From assembly GCF_037042905.1 (NCBI RefSeq), contig NC_087254.1, positions 16,911,103-16,975,102 of the forward strand: a stretch of 64,000 nucleotides of DNA. The letters run 5' to 3'. Position numbers and translations under genes: made by a program. Under the pieces are notes generated by a model. The model was not told where the DNA came from, made no database searches, and saw nothing but the letters and a program-made list of their open reading frames with translations. Position 1 is the stretch's first letter. The number at the start of each line of letters is the position of its first letter. The stretch comes from Lytechinus pictus (taxonomy: Eukaryota; Echinodermata; Echinoidea; Temnopleuroida; Toxopneustidae). Below, piece after piece: positions 44,305-54,655 of this stretch.

Positions 44305-47300
44305 GGTATTTACCAAATGAGGAAATGGAAGCCCCACAACAATGCTTAGAGTGTGTTGTCCACTACCAATCAGACACAAAGTATAGCACCACAGTACCCT
44401 TGACTGAAAAAACATTTGCCAGAATAACTGAAGCAAAGAAACTAAGAGAGAAATGGAAAGGCGAGAATTGGCATGAAGAACAATGCTCCACTATCCCCAA
44501 TGAAATCCAGCCTGGCATTTCTGGTGTCCATATGACTCCATGCTACAAGAAGTTTACCGTCTTTATTTCAAAGTCGAAGAAGAAAAAAGAAGAAAATGAA
44601 GGAAATGAAGTTGAGCAAAGGCCTCGTCGACAGAGTAAAGAAAATTCAAGGTCAATATTTCCTAAAAACTGTTTCTTTTGTAAATGTGTCAACAAGAGAG
44701 TAAAAGGGAAAATGACTCCATGTCGATTGCTCAGGACAAAAGCAGCCGAAACAAATATCAAATGCCAAGCTGAAAGAATAAACGACAAAGATATGTTGTT
44801 TCATGTTAGTGATGTTGATTTAATCGCAAAAGAATTTCAAATGCATGACATATGTTATAGGGAGTATATGAATGTAAGAGAAGGAAATGATGAAATCTTA
44901 GATACAGGTGAAGAAATCCTTGGCGATTTTGAATCTGCTAAAGCATTTGTCCAAGAAACGGTAATTGAACTTAATCAGGCAGTATCCATGGCAAAGGTAC
45001 ATGAAATATATAGCGATGGTCATGAGGGTGACACCAGGTATAGGAATAGACTTAAGCAGAAAGTACAAGGGTGGTTTGGAGATGATGTTATCAAATTTGT
45101 AGCAATTGATCGCATAAATCCTGAAATCATAATCAACGCAAAGGGGCTGAGTGAAACAACAACAATAAAAAACAAAGATATCATTATCAATCTTGCAGCT
45201 AAATTTCTTAGAGAAGACATTCAGAGTTATGCAAATCAGCTACCTGATCTGTCTTGGCCACCATCTGTAGATGAACTTGAACAACAAGAGGAAGGTATGC
45301 CAATTCAAGTAAGGACATTTCTAGAGACCCTTTTGTGCTCACCTAGACATCCTAATCAAGAAAGGGTCAACTTGCTTGTGCGTTCTTATTCAAATGATCT
45401 CATCCACGGAGTGACAAAAGGCAAAGTTATCACACTGAAACACTTTCTTGTTGGAATGGGAATGCATAACCTGACTGGCCAAAAGACACCCATTCAGATT
45501 CTTTCACATCTAGGCCACTCTTTGGACTATAACGTTGTCTGTAGTATTGAAACCGCAGAAGCAAGAGCAGCTCAAGAAATGTCAATCCAAGGGGTCTCTT
45601 TGCCCATCAAACCAGTGAATGATGACCCAGTACTTACCATTTTCTGGGCAGATAATTTCAACATGCATCGGGATACGATTTCTAAGAAGGCTGTACTCGA
45701 TATTACAAACATTGTTGCCTTTCAAGAAGAGAAACCTGTTCACATTGTTCAAACAATAAGAACAAGCGTCACCAAAGATATCAAGCAAAGATCTCTAATC
45801 ATTGACCAACCCTTACAAGCAGAAAAGCCAAGAGTCGATTCCAAGAAAGAACCAGCACTGTTTCAGAACATGATTAGTCAAAGAATTGATGAAAGTGAAG
45901 TTGGGAAAGTCAATAAGACGATGTTAGTGTGGAGTATCTTGAGGCTGGTAGCATCCAGAGACCAAACACTACCAATGTTCTCCGGCTGGCTGATGAAAAT
46001 GAGAAATATGGTTTCTGACATCTTGGTACAAAGGACATGCGAAACATATCTCCCACCGATGACCACACCAATAACTGATTATGGAACAATTTACAGGTTG
46101 TTTTTGTTCCTTCAGCAACTGTGTACTGAGGTCAACATGCCTTATGTGAATGTCACCATGGATGTCGGAGCTGCAATGACTGCCTACAAGCTCTTGTGGA
46201 ATTTCCCGATGAAATTCAAGAATGTGATGCTGCACCTTGGTGATTTCCACTTCATGAAGGAGAACTTTGCAGTGATTGGAAGTCTGATTGCTGGATCTGG
46301 CTTTGAAGACATAGTTTTTCAAGCAGATATATGCTCCTCTGGTTGTCTGAATGGAATTATAAGTGGAACACACTACAACCGCTGCTGGGCAATTCACAAT
46401 TTGTTCCATGCAGCTCTGGAGAGATTGCTTCTAAAAGCATTCCTCGGCCACTCGAATGCTCGTATTCCTGATTCCTTGACGAGTGTGAACGATGACAAGA
46501 CTTTGAATGATATACTTCATGATGAGGAGAACCAGCAATTTCTTAAAGATTACGAGAACTTCAGGTCAGCTGTGCGTGAAGGAGCTCATGGAAGAACAGC
46601 TCAGTTTTGGTTAATGTATTACCTAGACCTTATGAAATGTCAGCACCTACATCACACCGCAGTTCAAGAGAACAAGTATGGCCTCAGAAGGTATGGATGG
46701 GAGTTCATGTTGCCATTCTTCTTTGGTCTCAATAAGACCAACTATGCTCGGTATGGAAGCTACTATACAAAGTGCATGGAAAATATTGAGTCTCTATACC
46801 CTGGTAATCGTCAGTTGATTGAAGTGAAAGGGCTATCAGTACAAGGGCAAGGTAGATATGCATTGCGAACAGCAGTAGATCAACGTGGAGAACAGACCAT
46901 CAACAGAGATGCCAAAGTTGCAGGTGGTATAAAGTCATTTTCTACAGATGATAGGTCAATCCTGAAGTGGACACTTAACCGAGCACACCAAGCAGAAAAT
47001 ACAGCATCTTTACGAGCATTTTCCAAAGCTGAACCTGAGGGAGATACATACAAGCAAGCACGACCATCTTATATCCTCTCATCGGAAATGAAGGTGCAGA
47101 AGCTAGTTGATGTCATGACCACTGAATACATGAACCCATTTGATCTTAGCATAGATAAAGAAGAAATATACAATCTCAGCTCTGGAACGCCTGTCAGCAA
47201 GGTCATTGCTGATGCAATATTGCAAGTTCTTCCAAACGGCAGGTTAGCACATGAAACATTTGTAAAAGACAGGCTCAAGACAGACAAAGTGAAGTTTCAT

Positions 47301-48794
47301 GAACCTATCAAACGCAACAAGCTTACTCTGTTTTCTAATAGTGGAAAGAAAGTTCATCTGCAGGCACAGGGGAAGGTCAAAGTAATTGAAGCTAATCGAG
47401 ATGTATTAGGAAAGCTTCTTGCAACTTCAACAAAGCACGGCAGAATTGTTGACTTCAAGAAAGCTCTAGAGTATCCTCTAACTCCTGTTCCACTAAGTCT
47501 TGGGAATGCCGATGGAACAAGGCGAGTGACACAGAAAAGTGCGCTGATGGACATTCTTGTTGAGAACAACGCAAGAGATACAATGGAACCTGAGAGTATT
47601 TTGCCAGCGAAAGAACACGCTATTGCTTACGTCGTTGACCTGATGGCCCTTATCAGGACTTTCACATCATATCCTGACACATATGAAGATCTTGCCAGAA
47701 AAATATTCGCAAGTATCCCCAAAGGGTACAAGCGAATAGATATCGTTGCCGATTCATACTTGCCACAGAGTATCAAGACCACCGAAAGAAACAAGAGAGG
47801 AATGGCTCCTAAGGTCATCGTTAGCTCCAAGCATTCCAAGCTGCCACGGGACTTTAACAAATTTCTATCTAATGGCGAAAACAAGACTAGAATGATCGAA
47901 ATTGTTCATGATGTGCTGATAGAACATAAAGAGGGCATACTTCATGACCTAGGATGTGAAGGTATCTACTATTCATCCTATAAAGAGTGCATCCTTGTAA
48001 CTAAAGATGATGTTGTTTTGGTTCCAGATCTTAGCAGCAGTCAGGAAGAAGCAGACACAAAGGTAGTATTGCATGCAGACCACGCCCTGAGGAGAAATGA
48101 TGAAGGGATAGCAATAATTAGATCACATTCTGGCGACACAGACATTGCTATCATTGCCCTCTCATATTTTGATAAGAATGGGGACAGGGTCATCCTTGAC
48201 TCAAACACTGGAAAACACAGAAAAGCATTCAAACTCAGTGACATTGATCTGACAGCATCTCAAAAGTTATGTCTTGTAGGGTTTCATGCCTTTACAGGCA
48301 ATGACTACAACTCTGCTTTCTTTCGCAAGGGCAAGAAGATGTGTTGGAAGTTGTTGGAGAACAAACCCAGGTTTGTTGAAATGTTCTGCCTTCTTGGAGC
48401 GTCAGAAGATCTCACATCACAGGTGTCACAGGAACTTGATGAATACGTATCACTGCTATACGGGGTAAAGACCCACAACGTCAATGAAGCAAGGCATGTC
48501 ATTTTCGACCGAAAGTTGACGAGGGAGCAAAAAGTAATAGATATAGCATTGCTACCACCCTGTCTCCAAACATTGCAATTACACAAACTAAGAGCGCATT
48601 TCATAGCTAGAGAATGGCGTTCAGCAGGCAAAGCAGATTACGAAGGCACAGATGCTTGTGCTAATGGTTGGAATGAAGAGATGGAACCTAAGTGGATACA
48701 GACAATAATGCCTGAAGATGTGGAGGAACTTTTCATTGAAAATGAAGGCGAGGACTTTTCAGAGTGCAGTGATCTGAGCGATTGTGAAGATTAA
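44172..48794 (+). CDS. Transposon protein: zinc cluster, putative RNase-H-like core and FEN/PIN-like nuclease
   Basis: This ORF of 1540 codons is intact. The first ~45 residues read like non-coding sequence; the likely start is Met52 (44325) or an upstream exon spliced at 44305. Residues 167-228 have CFFCKC and, 50-odd residues on, HDICYREY, a probable zinc site. Residues 420-755 contain LVGMGMHNLTG, WADNFNMHRD (Asp494), VMLHLGDFHFMKENF (Asp691), SGTHYNRCW and ALERLLLKAF (Glu750), a possible acidic triad of a transposase fold. Residues 1152-1390 contain VVDLMALIR (Asp1156), IVADSYLPQSIK (Asp1194), SSSQEEADTKVVLHA, SGDTDIAII and FTGNDYNSAF, the motif order of FEN1/XPG-type PIN nucleases. The C-terminus is acidic. 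Function as transposase with nuclease is inference. Confidence 0.75.
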   Translation: MNAFDMTNFKCLNMIADLIFKGIKFSFPTNSSYAIDKVVFIFSHRYLPNEEMEAPQQCLECVVHYQSDTKYSTTVPLTEKTFARITEAKKLREKWKGENWHEEQCSTIPNEIQPGISGVHMTPCYKKFTVFISKSKKKKEENEGNEVEQRPRRQSKENSRSIFPKNCFFCKCVNKRVKGKMTPCRLLRTKAAETNIKCQAERINDKDMLFHVSDVDLIAKEFQMHDICYREYMNVREGNDEILDTGEEILGDFESAKAFVQETVIELNQAVSMAKVHEIYSDGHEGDTRYRNRLKQKVQGWFGDDVIKFVAIDRINPEIIINAKGLSETTTIKNKDIIINLAAKFLREDIQSYANQLPDLSWPPSVDELEQQEEGMPIQVRTFLETLLCSPRHPNQERVNLLVRSYSNDLIHGVTKGKVITLKHFLVGMGMHNLTGQKTPIQILSHLGHSLDYNVVCSIETAEARAAQEMSIQGVSLPIKPVNDDPVLTIFWADNFNMHRDTISKKAVLDITNIVAFQEEKPVHIVQTIRTSVTKDIKQRSLIIDQPLQAEKPRVDSKKEPALFQNMISQRIDESEVGKVNKTMLVWSILRLVASRDQTLPMFSGWLMKMRNMVSDILVQRTCETYLPPMTTPITDYGTIYRLFLFLQQLCTEVNMPYVNVTMDVGAAMTAYKLLWNFPMKFKNVMLHLGDFHFMKENFAVIGSLIAGSGFEDIVFQADICSSGCLNGIISGTHYNRCWAIHNLFHAALERLLLKAFLGHSNARIPDSLTSVNDDKTLNDILHDEENQQFLKDYENFRSAVREGAHGRTAQFWLMYYLDLMKCQHLHHTAVQENKYGLRRYGWEFMLPFFFGLNKTNYARYGSYYTKCMENIESLYPGNRQLIEVKGLSVQGQGRYALRTAVDQRGEQTINRDAKVAGGIKSFSTDDRSILKWTLNRAHQAENTASLRAFSKAEPEGDTYKQARPSYILSSEMKVQKLVDVMTTEYMNPFDLSIDKEEIYNLSSGTPVSKVIADAILQVLPNGRLAHETFVKDRLKTDKVKFHEPIKRNKLTLFSNSGKKVHLQAQGKVKVIEANRDVLGKLLATSTKHGRIVDFKKALEYPLTPVPLSLGNADGTRRVTQKSALMDILVENNARDTMEPESILPAKEHAIAYVVDLMALIRTFTSYPDTYEDLARKIFASIPKGYKRIDIVADSYLPQSIKTTERNKRGMAPKVIVSSKHSKLPRDFNKFLSNGENKTRMIEIVHDVLIEHKEGILHDLGCEGIYYSSYKECILVTKDDVVLVPDLSSSQEEADTKVVLHADHALRRNDEGIAIIRSHSGDTDIAIIALSYFDKNGDRVILDSNTGKHRKAFKLSDIDLTASQKLCLVGFHAFTGNDYNSAFFRKGKKMCWKLLENKPRFVEMFCLLGASEDLTSQVSQELDEYVSLLYGVKTHNVNEARHVIFDRKLTREQKVIDIALLPPCLQTLQLHKLRAHFIAREWRSAGKADYEGTDACANGWNEEMEPKWIQTIMPEDVEELFIENEGEDFSECSDLSDCED

Positions 48795-50085
48795 TGATGG
48801 TACATATGAATTAATGGTCTTAACGGGAAATTACCAAGAACGATTTAGTCGGAAACTAAAACTATCAAAAGCACTGCTCTTCGACTTTTGTGGAAAACTC
48901 CCTCAAGGATCTCCCAAGCATACTTTCATTGCATATAATACAAAACAACTCAACACATTAGAACTTATAATCTGATTAGGTTTTGATTGTTTTTAGCTCG
49001 ATTTTTAGCTGGATTGAATTGGATTGTGGCATCTATTTTGAAGATCGCCCTCATTTTTTTGCCCCTAAACACATTATTTGTAATGCTGCATATATTGTTT
49101 TAAAATAACTTCACACGAAATTGAAACAAAAGGTTGTCAAATAGCCTCGTTAATGTTTCTTTACAAAAATGAACAGGCTCATCTACATCATTTGACATAT
49201 TAGCGGACATTTTGAAGTGCGCATTACATTTTAACGGCACATAATACATTTCTTGAACAACTTTCATCACAATCAATTTCAAAAAATGTCAAATTTACAC
49301 CCATTTCAAAATGAGCAAATATATAATGTTAACCAACAAATTTTGCAGTCATTTTGAAGAGCCCCCTCAGTTTTCACAACCACCCCCTTTTTACTACTTG
49401 TTTAGAGTCTGGATTATAATTGTCCATCCACTTTAATGCAGATGAAAAAAGTGATTAATATGCGTCTTTCGTACTTATCTAACTCACAGGATCAATTGTT
49501 CTTAAATTCTGGCTGCCACATCACTTAGATCTAAAGTATGTTATTGTTGGCGGACAGTTTGAAGAGTGCCTTCACCTTTTAATGCTAAATAAAATGAATA
49601 GATCATATATCTTGTGAATAACCCTCATCGTATTTTACAAAAAAATTGTCAAATTCACAACCATTTAAAAGTTTATGACTAAATACGTATATAAATATAC
49701 AGTGATACTAGCAACATTTGCAGTCATTTTGAAGAGCGCCTCACTGCTTACATACTTATAATTCCTTTTACCACTATTCTAGAGTCTGTGATGTAACTGT
49801 AAATTGTATGTAGTTCACTCTAATAAATATTCATGCAAAAAGATTATCAAATATGCCTAATTTTTATTTATTTAACCCACAGAATTAGTTTTCTGAAAAT
49901 TTGGCGGCCATTTTGAAAAGAGCGCCCTCATGGGTTAAGGTCCAGGATACAGCCTGTTTACCTAGTATATTCTTATTAAGCGTACAAAACTGGTTTAGAA
50001 GAACCTCATAAGAATTTCGCCTCTCCGAGTGACACCTCGCTCAATTAAAACCAAGATACGTTATGTACATGTAGTCTATTAGTAT
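48795..50085. other. Right internal region of the 8.7-kb transposon with motif array
   Basis: No ORF of note. It carries six copies of the TTTTGAAGAGCGCCCTCA-like motif at about 49033, 49208, 49350, 49555, 49725 and 49908, spaced 145-206 bp, each embedded in a related ~170-bp unit that often also shows a TCTAGAGTCTG-like or AACCCACAGAAT-like block. The array is longer than in the left arm. Confidence 0.7.
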
Positions 50086-50089
50086 ACGA

Positions 50090-50648
50090 AAATTCATATG
50101 GACTCTACAGTGTACAAAATGCGACATTTCTGACATTAGAGTTTTCAAGTTTAAGACCCTATAAGTTTACAACTAATAATGGTATCCACTTAGAAATTTG
50201 TACACATAGTAATTGTATATCAGTAAAGTTTTCTGGAACGTTTCGTGGCAATTATTTCATTTTTCTGAGATTTATGGAAAATCAAGTATTTTGAAAATTT
50301 TCAATTTTTGGAAAAAAATGTAAAAAAATGAAGTTTTCTACCAAAAATCTCAGCCAAATGACCTATTTATCCCATATAAATAGTATCAAATTGTAGCAAA
50401 TTTATTTATCTTTCATATGACACTAATTTTGTGGCAATTGAATGCTTATTTCAAACTCTATGTACGAATATTTGAATTTTCTGAAAATATGGCGGCCATT
50501 TTGAAAAAAGCGCCCTCACGGGTTAATCTTCAGGATACAGCCTGGTTACCTCATATATTCATATTCAGCGTAAAAAACTGGTCTAGGAGCACTATGTGAA
50601 AATTTCTCCTTTTCCGTGTGGCACCTTGCTCAATTATAACCCGGACTA
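50090..50648 (-). repeat. Right terminal inverted repeat of the 8.7-kb transposon
   Basis: Reverse complement of the left arm; identical over long runs. It ends CCCGGACTA, 97 bp from the trypsin His exon. Confidence 0.92.
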
Positions 50649-50745
50649 AAGTAGATATGAAGCAGGACAGAAGAAGAAAATTTAAAAGAGAAACAAAGAC
50701 AAGAACAATTAACAAATTGGGAGTACTTTTAAAATATGCACTTAC

Positions 50746-50926
50746 ACACAGTGGGCTGCTGTGACAGCGACTTCTCTGCTAACGACCACGGCTGCACATC
50801 GATGATTATTATCGCTGTCCCGTAGAGAAATCATCCACGGCCAATCCCCCCATTGGGTATACGTTCCACCGATGATTCTCGGGCTGGTAGAAGGGCTTGC
50901 TGGTCGATAGCCGCATTCTACTTGGT
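50746..50926 (-). CDS. Trypsin-like domain, exon 1 (activation site and catalytic His)
   Basis: The 181-bp exon (phase 1 to phase 2) reads QVECGYRPASPSTSPR, then IIGGTYTQWGDWPWMISL and HRCAAVVVSREVAVTAAHCV. The R-IIGG junction is a trypsin-like zymogen cleavage site; TAAHC carries the catalytic His, with the disulfide partner in HRC. The upstream Cys (VEC) may tether the light chain. Acceptor CT at 50927-50928, donor AC at 50744-50745. The preceding exon is the EGF at 52911. Confidence 0.93.
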
Positions 50927-52910
50927 CTGATTTTATACGAGAATGGTTGAAAATCAAGAAATGCAGGCATTCATTCTTTGATATATTACTTCGATATAAC
51001 ATGCATCAACTTTGTATACTAAAAAATCACCAGAACATGAGTGCACTTTGAGTTGACCGTCTGACGTCTGCTACACCGGTATCACGTACATCTATGATCT
51101 GCGCGCGGGCCCTGTGCCGATATTCATTGGCCTTGCTGGCCTCTGCCTTGGTCGTCTGAGTTGCATACAATGTAGTTCGTGCGATCCATAGATGCACAGG
51201 AGGATCCTATTAGATTAATTTGTTCGTATTCTCTTCTTACTTATCCCTCCTTACTTTTCCTCTTCTCAATTTCCGTCTTCATACCGCTTGCGTGTTCTTT
51301 TCCCTTTTCTAATTTAGTTTACTTGCTTTTCCATCTAGGCCTATACTTATGGTACACCCAGGGAAAACCTCCCATATTCCTGCTTTTTTTTTTCTTCAAA
51401 GAAAGACTTTTAAAATTCACTTTTTCTCCACAAATTATATAACCAAATACAAAATGCATTTTATACTGAAGGGCAAAGAGTCCACCCCAGAAATAATATA
51501 GAAAAATCAACCAAGCACAGCACTGAAATCTCATAAAAAATCGGATGTGAAATAAGGAATGACAATTTTGCTTATTTTTTACAAAACAGTTATGCACCAG
51601 TCCTGCAGTGACATGCAAATGAGATAGTCGATGATGTATATCGACCCACTCACATTTTCTTTTGTTTTTTGTTTGAATTACACAATATTTCATTTTTTCC
51701 CCTAGATTTGGCAACAATGACCAACTTGAACCTATATGTAAAGACAATGGTAATTCCATATGTTCAGGGAGGAATGAATCTTTTCACATGACAATGAGGA
51801 AGAAACTGCCCCCGCCGTATGGCCATGCATGTTAGCTCATGCCAGCTTTTACCAACGTGGTCCCTATATGTTCGTATGATTATACTTTCAGTGCGACCAA
51901 CCACTATTTCTGGAAGTTATTTTTAAAATGAAATAAGTTTGTACATTTTTTTTGCAACTCAGTCCTCGCCAGATTTTTAAGGTACACCGCAGCACAACAC
52001 GTGTGATATGTGAATGAGAGACCCAAAGATAATCATATGGCTGGTATAAGTTTAAAGTTGAGATGATTTGGTAACAGAATTTATCGATTCAGTAATGGAG
52101 GCTACACATGTTCGAGGTAGACCTGGACCCCGTCGTACAAAGAGTTATGATTGATCCGATCAACCTCAAGTGTATGGAAATCTTCAGCAAGTCTGCATAT
52201 GCCGACTTAACCCAAGACAAGACAAGACAAGACAATGTCACTATAAGTTTTTCATCAGGAAATTAGCACAATATCCTTTGTAAACAAAGAGAAGCACACT
52301 ATAAATTTTCAAGATACCAATGAATGTATGGTTATACATCATATCTAGAATATATTTTGAACAAACACGAATTTAGATGTTGACGTTTCTGACTTTCCAT
52401 AGTTGGTGGTTGATCGGATCAATCGTAACTCTTGGTTAGACGGGACCCTGAACCATCCATCGCCTTATAAGTAATTGGAAATTTTGATTTTTTTTTTGCT
52501 GGGGTAGACTTGACCTTAAGAGTAATCAATTGCAGCTGATCATTTTTCATGAGTTTCAGGCCACATAATCAAATTAAACTGTAGTTTACATCAAACTAAA
52601 GTTTACAGCATATACAGTTCATAAAACAAACTGAACCAAAGTAATGTGAATTTTCAACTTGAGACAAGATTGAAAATATAACTATTCCATAAAGCTTCAT
52701 ACACTGGTTATCAAGTATCGTCCACGAGATGGGTATCATTTTGCCTTACTAGGCTGAGGTCGAAGTAATTTGGAGTCATAAACTGGTGACGAATTGAAAT
52801 ATTAACAAAATGTTAATTACTAAATATGTGGTGTCATATATATCCCGTTATCTTTAATTACTTTGAAAACAAAAGGATTTGCCAAAGATATCATGAGATG
52901 AAATACATAT
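50927..52910. other. Intron between last EGF and trypsin exon 1
   Basis: It contains a MITE at 52125-52448 and otherwise nothing I can support; the 146-codon minus-strand ORF near 51319-51759 shows no recognisable domain. Confidence 0.5.
52125..52448. mobile_element. MITE with GATTGATCCGATCAACC-containing inverted repeats
   Basis: The left end GGACCCCGTCGTACAAAGAG with GATTGATCCGATCAACC is inverted at the right end (GGTTGATCGGATCAATC, then GACGGGACC). Length about 324 bp. No coding capacity; the target duplication is unclear. Confidence 0.7.
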
Positions 52911-53021
52911 CATTCTCACACTTTTTCCCCTCGTATCCATCTGCACAGATGCATTTATAGGTAGTATTTTGGTTCACACAAGTTGCCCCATTCATGCAGG
53001 GATTATCAGTGGTGCAACGCT
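52911..53021 (-). CDS. EGF exon 14 (last before trypsin), donor site altered
   Basis: The 111-bp exon reads [14 protein letters not shown], then TYKCICADGYEGKKC. Acceptor CT at 53022-53023. The expected phase-1 donor reads AT instead of GT (minus strand GAATG-ATATGT), whereas its near-identical sister exon at 54269 has GAATG-GTATGT. Either this exon is skipped or spliced at another site, or the base is a non-canonical or error position. CMNGATC fits the O-fucose consensus. Confidence 0.75.
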
Positions 53022-53192
53022 CTAAAAAATAAATTGCAAAATTTTTATATTTGGTACTATTATTCAATAATTCTGATATACCAAACACGTCGATAATATA
53101 GACAGGATCATGAATAAAAAATTAAAGAATTCTGCAGAGAACGACTGAAAATGACCAAAAGTAGGATAAATATTCATTCCCAGCATACATAC

Positions 53193-53309
53193 CGTGTTCA
53201 CAGTGTATTCCAAGGAATCCTGCGGGACAATCGCATTCATAGGTTCCATTTTGGTTGATACAAGTCGCTCCATTCATACAAGGGTTATCCGTCTCACATT
53301 CATTAGTTT
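53193..53309 (-). CDS. EGF exon 13
   Basis: The 117-bp phase 1-1 exon encodes [16 protein letters not shown], then [16 protein letters not shown]. It pairs with exon 14 as a copy of the exon 11/12 pair. The C-x-N-x4-Y-x-C-x-C Asn/Asp hydroxylation consensus is present. Acceptor CT at 53310-53311, donor AC at 53191-53192. Confidence 0.92.
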
Positions 53310-54268
53310 CTAGGCATAATAAAAAAAACAATGAAGGACGGTATTAGAAAAAAAAATATTATGCAATTAAAAAAAAAAGCTGACATACGTGTACGTGTAC
53401 ATATCTTACTTTTTCAAATACATGCAATTCCATGTAATATCGACTTAATATTTTATATTCAAAAGAATATTAAGTTCCACAGACCCGCCCTTTGAATATT
53501 TGCGAAACACCCCCTTTCTTTATACTAATCGTCGGCTTCAAAACAATATAATTCAATACCGAGTTTAAGGTATCAATCCCTCGAAGCATGTGGTACTCGG
53601 TGGAACCATTTGGCGTGCATTCACCAGCAAATCAGCGCTTTCTTTACCACATACGCAGGTACAAATCATTCGGAAAAGAACATATTTGTTTCAGTAATGG
53701 TTGCTAGGGTCATTGACTGGTATTGATCAGTGGATGGCACTTGCAATCTATCATTCATTTTCTCCCGCCTGCATAGCAGAATCGAGATATAGGGACCACG
53801 GTGTCCGCATCGCCAACATTAAATCTTAATTAAAACTATTTTTCTTAATATCATATTGAATTGTGAAAACATATTCATTGACATTTCAACATAAGGGTAA
53901 TCAATTGCAGCTGAACATTCTTCATGATCTTCAGGCCACATAATGAAATTGAAAATAACTTCTATCATTTGTTATATAAACATAAAAAACTAAATCAAGT
54001 TAATATGAATTTTCAAGATAACCCTGAAAATGTAACTCTCTATTCCATAAAGCTTCATACACTGGTTATCAAATATCGTCCACGAGATGGGTATCATTTC
54101 GTCTTACTAGTCTGAAGTCGAATTAATTTGGGGTCATTAAACTGGTGAAAACTTGAAACATAAAAAAAATGTTAATTGCTCAATATGTGGTGGCATATCA
54201 TCCGGTTATCTTTAATTACTTTGAAAACAAAAGTATACGCCAAATATATCATGAGATAAAATACATAC
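53310..54268. other. Intron with dispersed-repeat fragment
   Basis: The segment at about 53765-53830 (CCTGCATAGCAGAATCGAGA and following) is an inverted relative of 12690-12760. The left flank of exon 12 (53880-54260) is a diverged copy of the left flank of exon 14 (52500-52900), part of the paired-exon duplication. Confidence 0.6.
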
Positions 54269-54379
54269 CATTCTCACACTTTTTCCCCTCGTATCCATCT
54301 GCACAGATGCATTTATAGGTAGTATTTTGGTTCACACAAGTTGCTCCATTCATGCAGGGATTATCTGAAGTGCATCCCT
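54269..54379 (-). CDS. EGF exon 12
   Basis: The 111-bp phase 1-1 exon reads [14 protein letters not shown], then TYKCICADGYEGKKC, nearly identical to exon 14 but with a normal GT donor (AC at 54267-54268). It lacks the D-x-D/N-E calcium motif at its start. Confidence 0.92.
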
Positions 54380-54538
54380 CTGAAAAACGTAGCGAAAATC
54401 ACTCACATTTGATACTTCTATTAAATAGTTCTAAAGACCAAAATATCAAAATTATATACAAACACATTTCTCATCAAAGAATTTTACATGAAACGACTAA
54501 AATTTAAAGAAAGATAAGATCTTTTGTTGCATCCATAC

Positions 54539-54655
54539 CATGTTTACAATTCATTCCAACAAATCCCGGTGGACAGTCGCATTCATAGGTTCCCTGTTGG
54601 TTAATACAAGTTGCTCCATTCAGACACGGGTTATCCGTCTCGCATTCATCAGTAT
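54539..54655 (-). CDS. EGF exon 11
   Basis: The 117-bp phase 1-1 exon reads [16 protein letters not shown], then [16 protein letters not shown]. Sister of exon 13. Acceptor CT at 54656-54657, donor AC at 54537-54538. Confidence 0.92.

Larger units (their letters stand above)
41916..50648 (+). mobile_element. 8.7-kb TIR DNA transposon of unrecognised superfamily
   Basis: The ends are inverted copies beginning TAGTCCGGGTTATAATTGAG. The outer ~570 bp of each arm are nearly identical (two mismatches noticed), and a weaker inverted relation continues to about 42850 and 49720. Flanks read AAG on both sides of TAGTCC/GGACTA, so the target duplication may be AAG, or TA if the repeat begins at GTCC. 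One large ORF (44172-48794) is the only protein. Subterminal motifs of the form TTTTGAAGAGCGCCCTCA are arrayed in both arms. A SINE sits between the left arm and the ORF. It fills the intron between two trypsin-domain exons. Confidence 0.9.

Noticed and set aside
45969..46409. 146-codon minus-strand ORF in the transposon
   Set aside because: Antisense shadow of the 1540-codon ORF, which has clear coding motifs in this stretch.
51319..51759. 146-codon minus-strand ORF before the trypsin exon
   Set aside because: No domain, low-complexity Phe/Lys-rich composition, no splice borders in a compatible phase that I could support.
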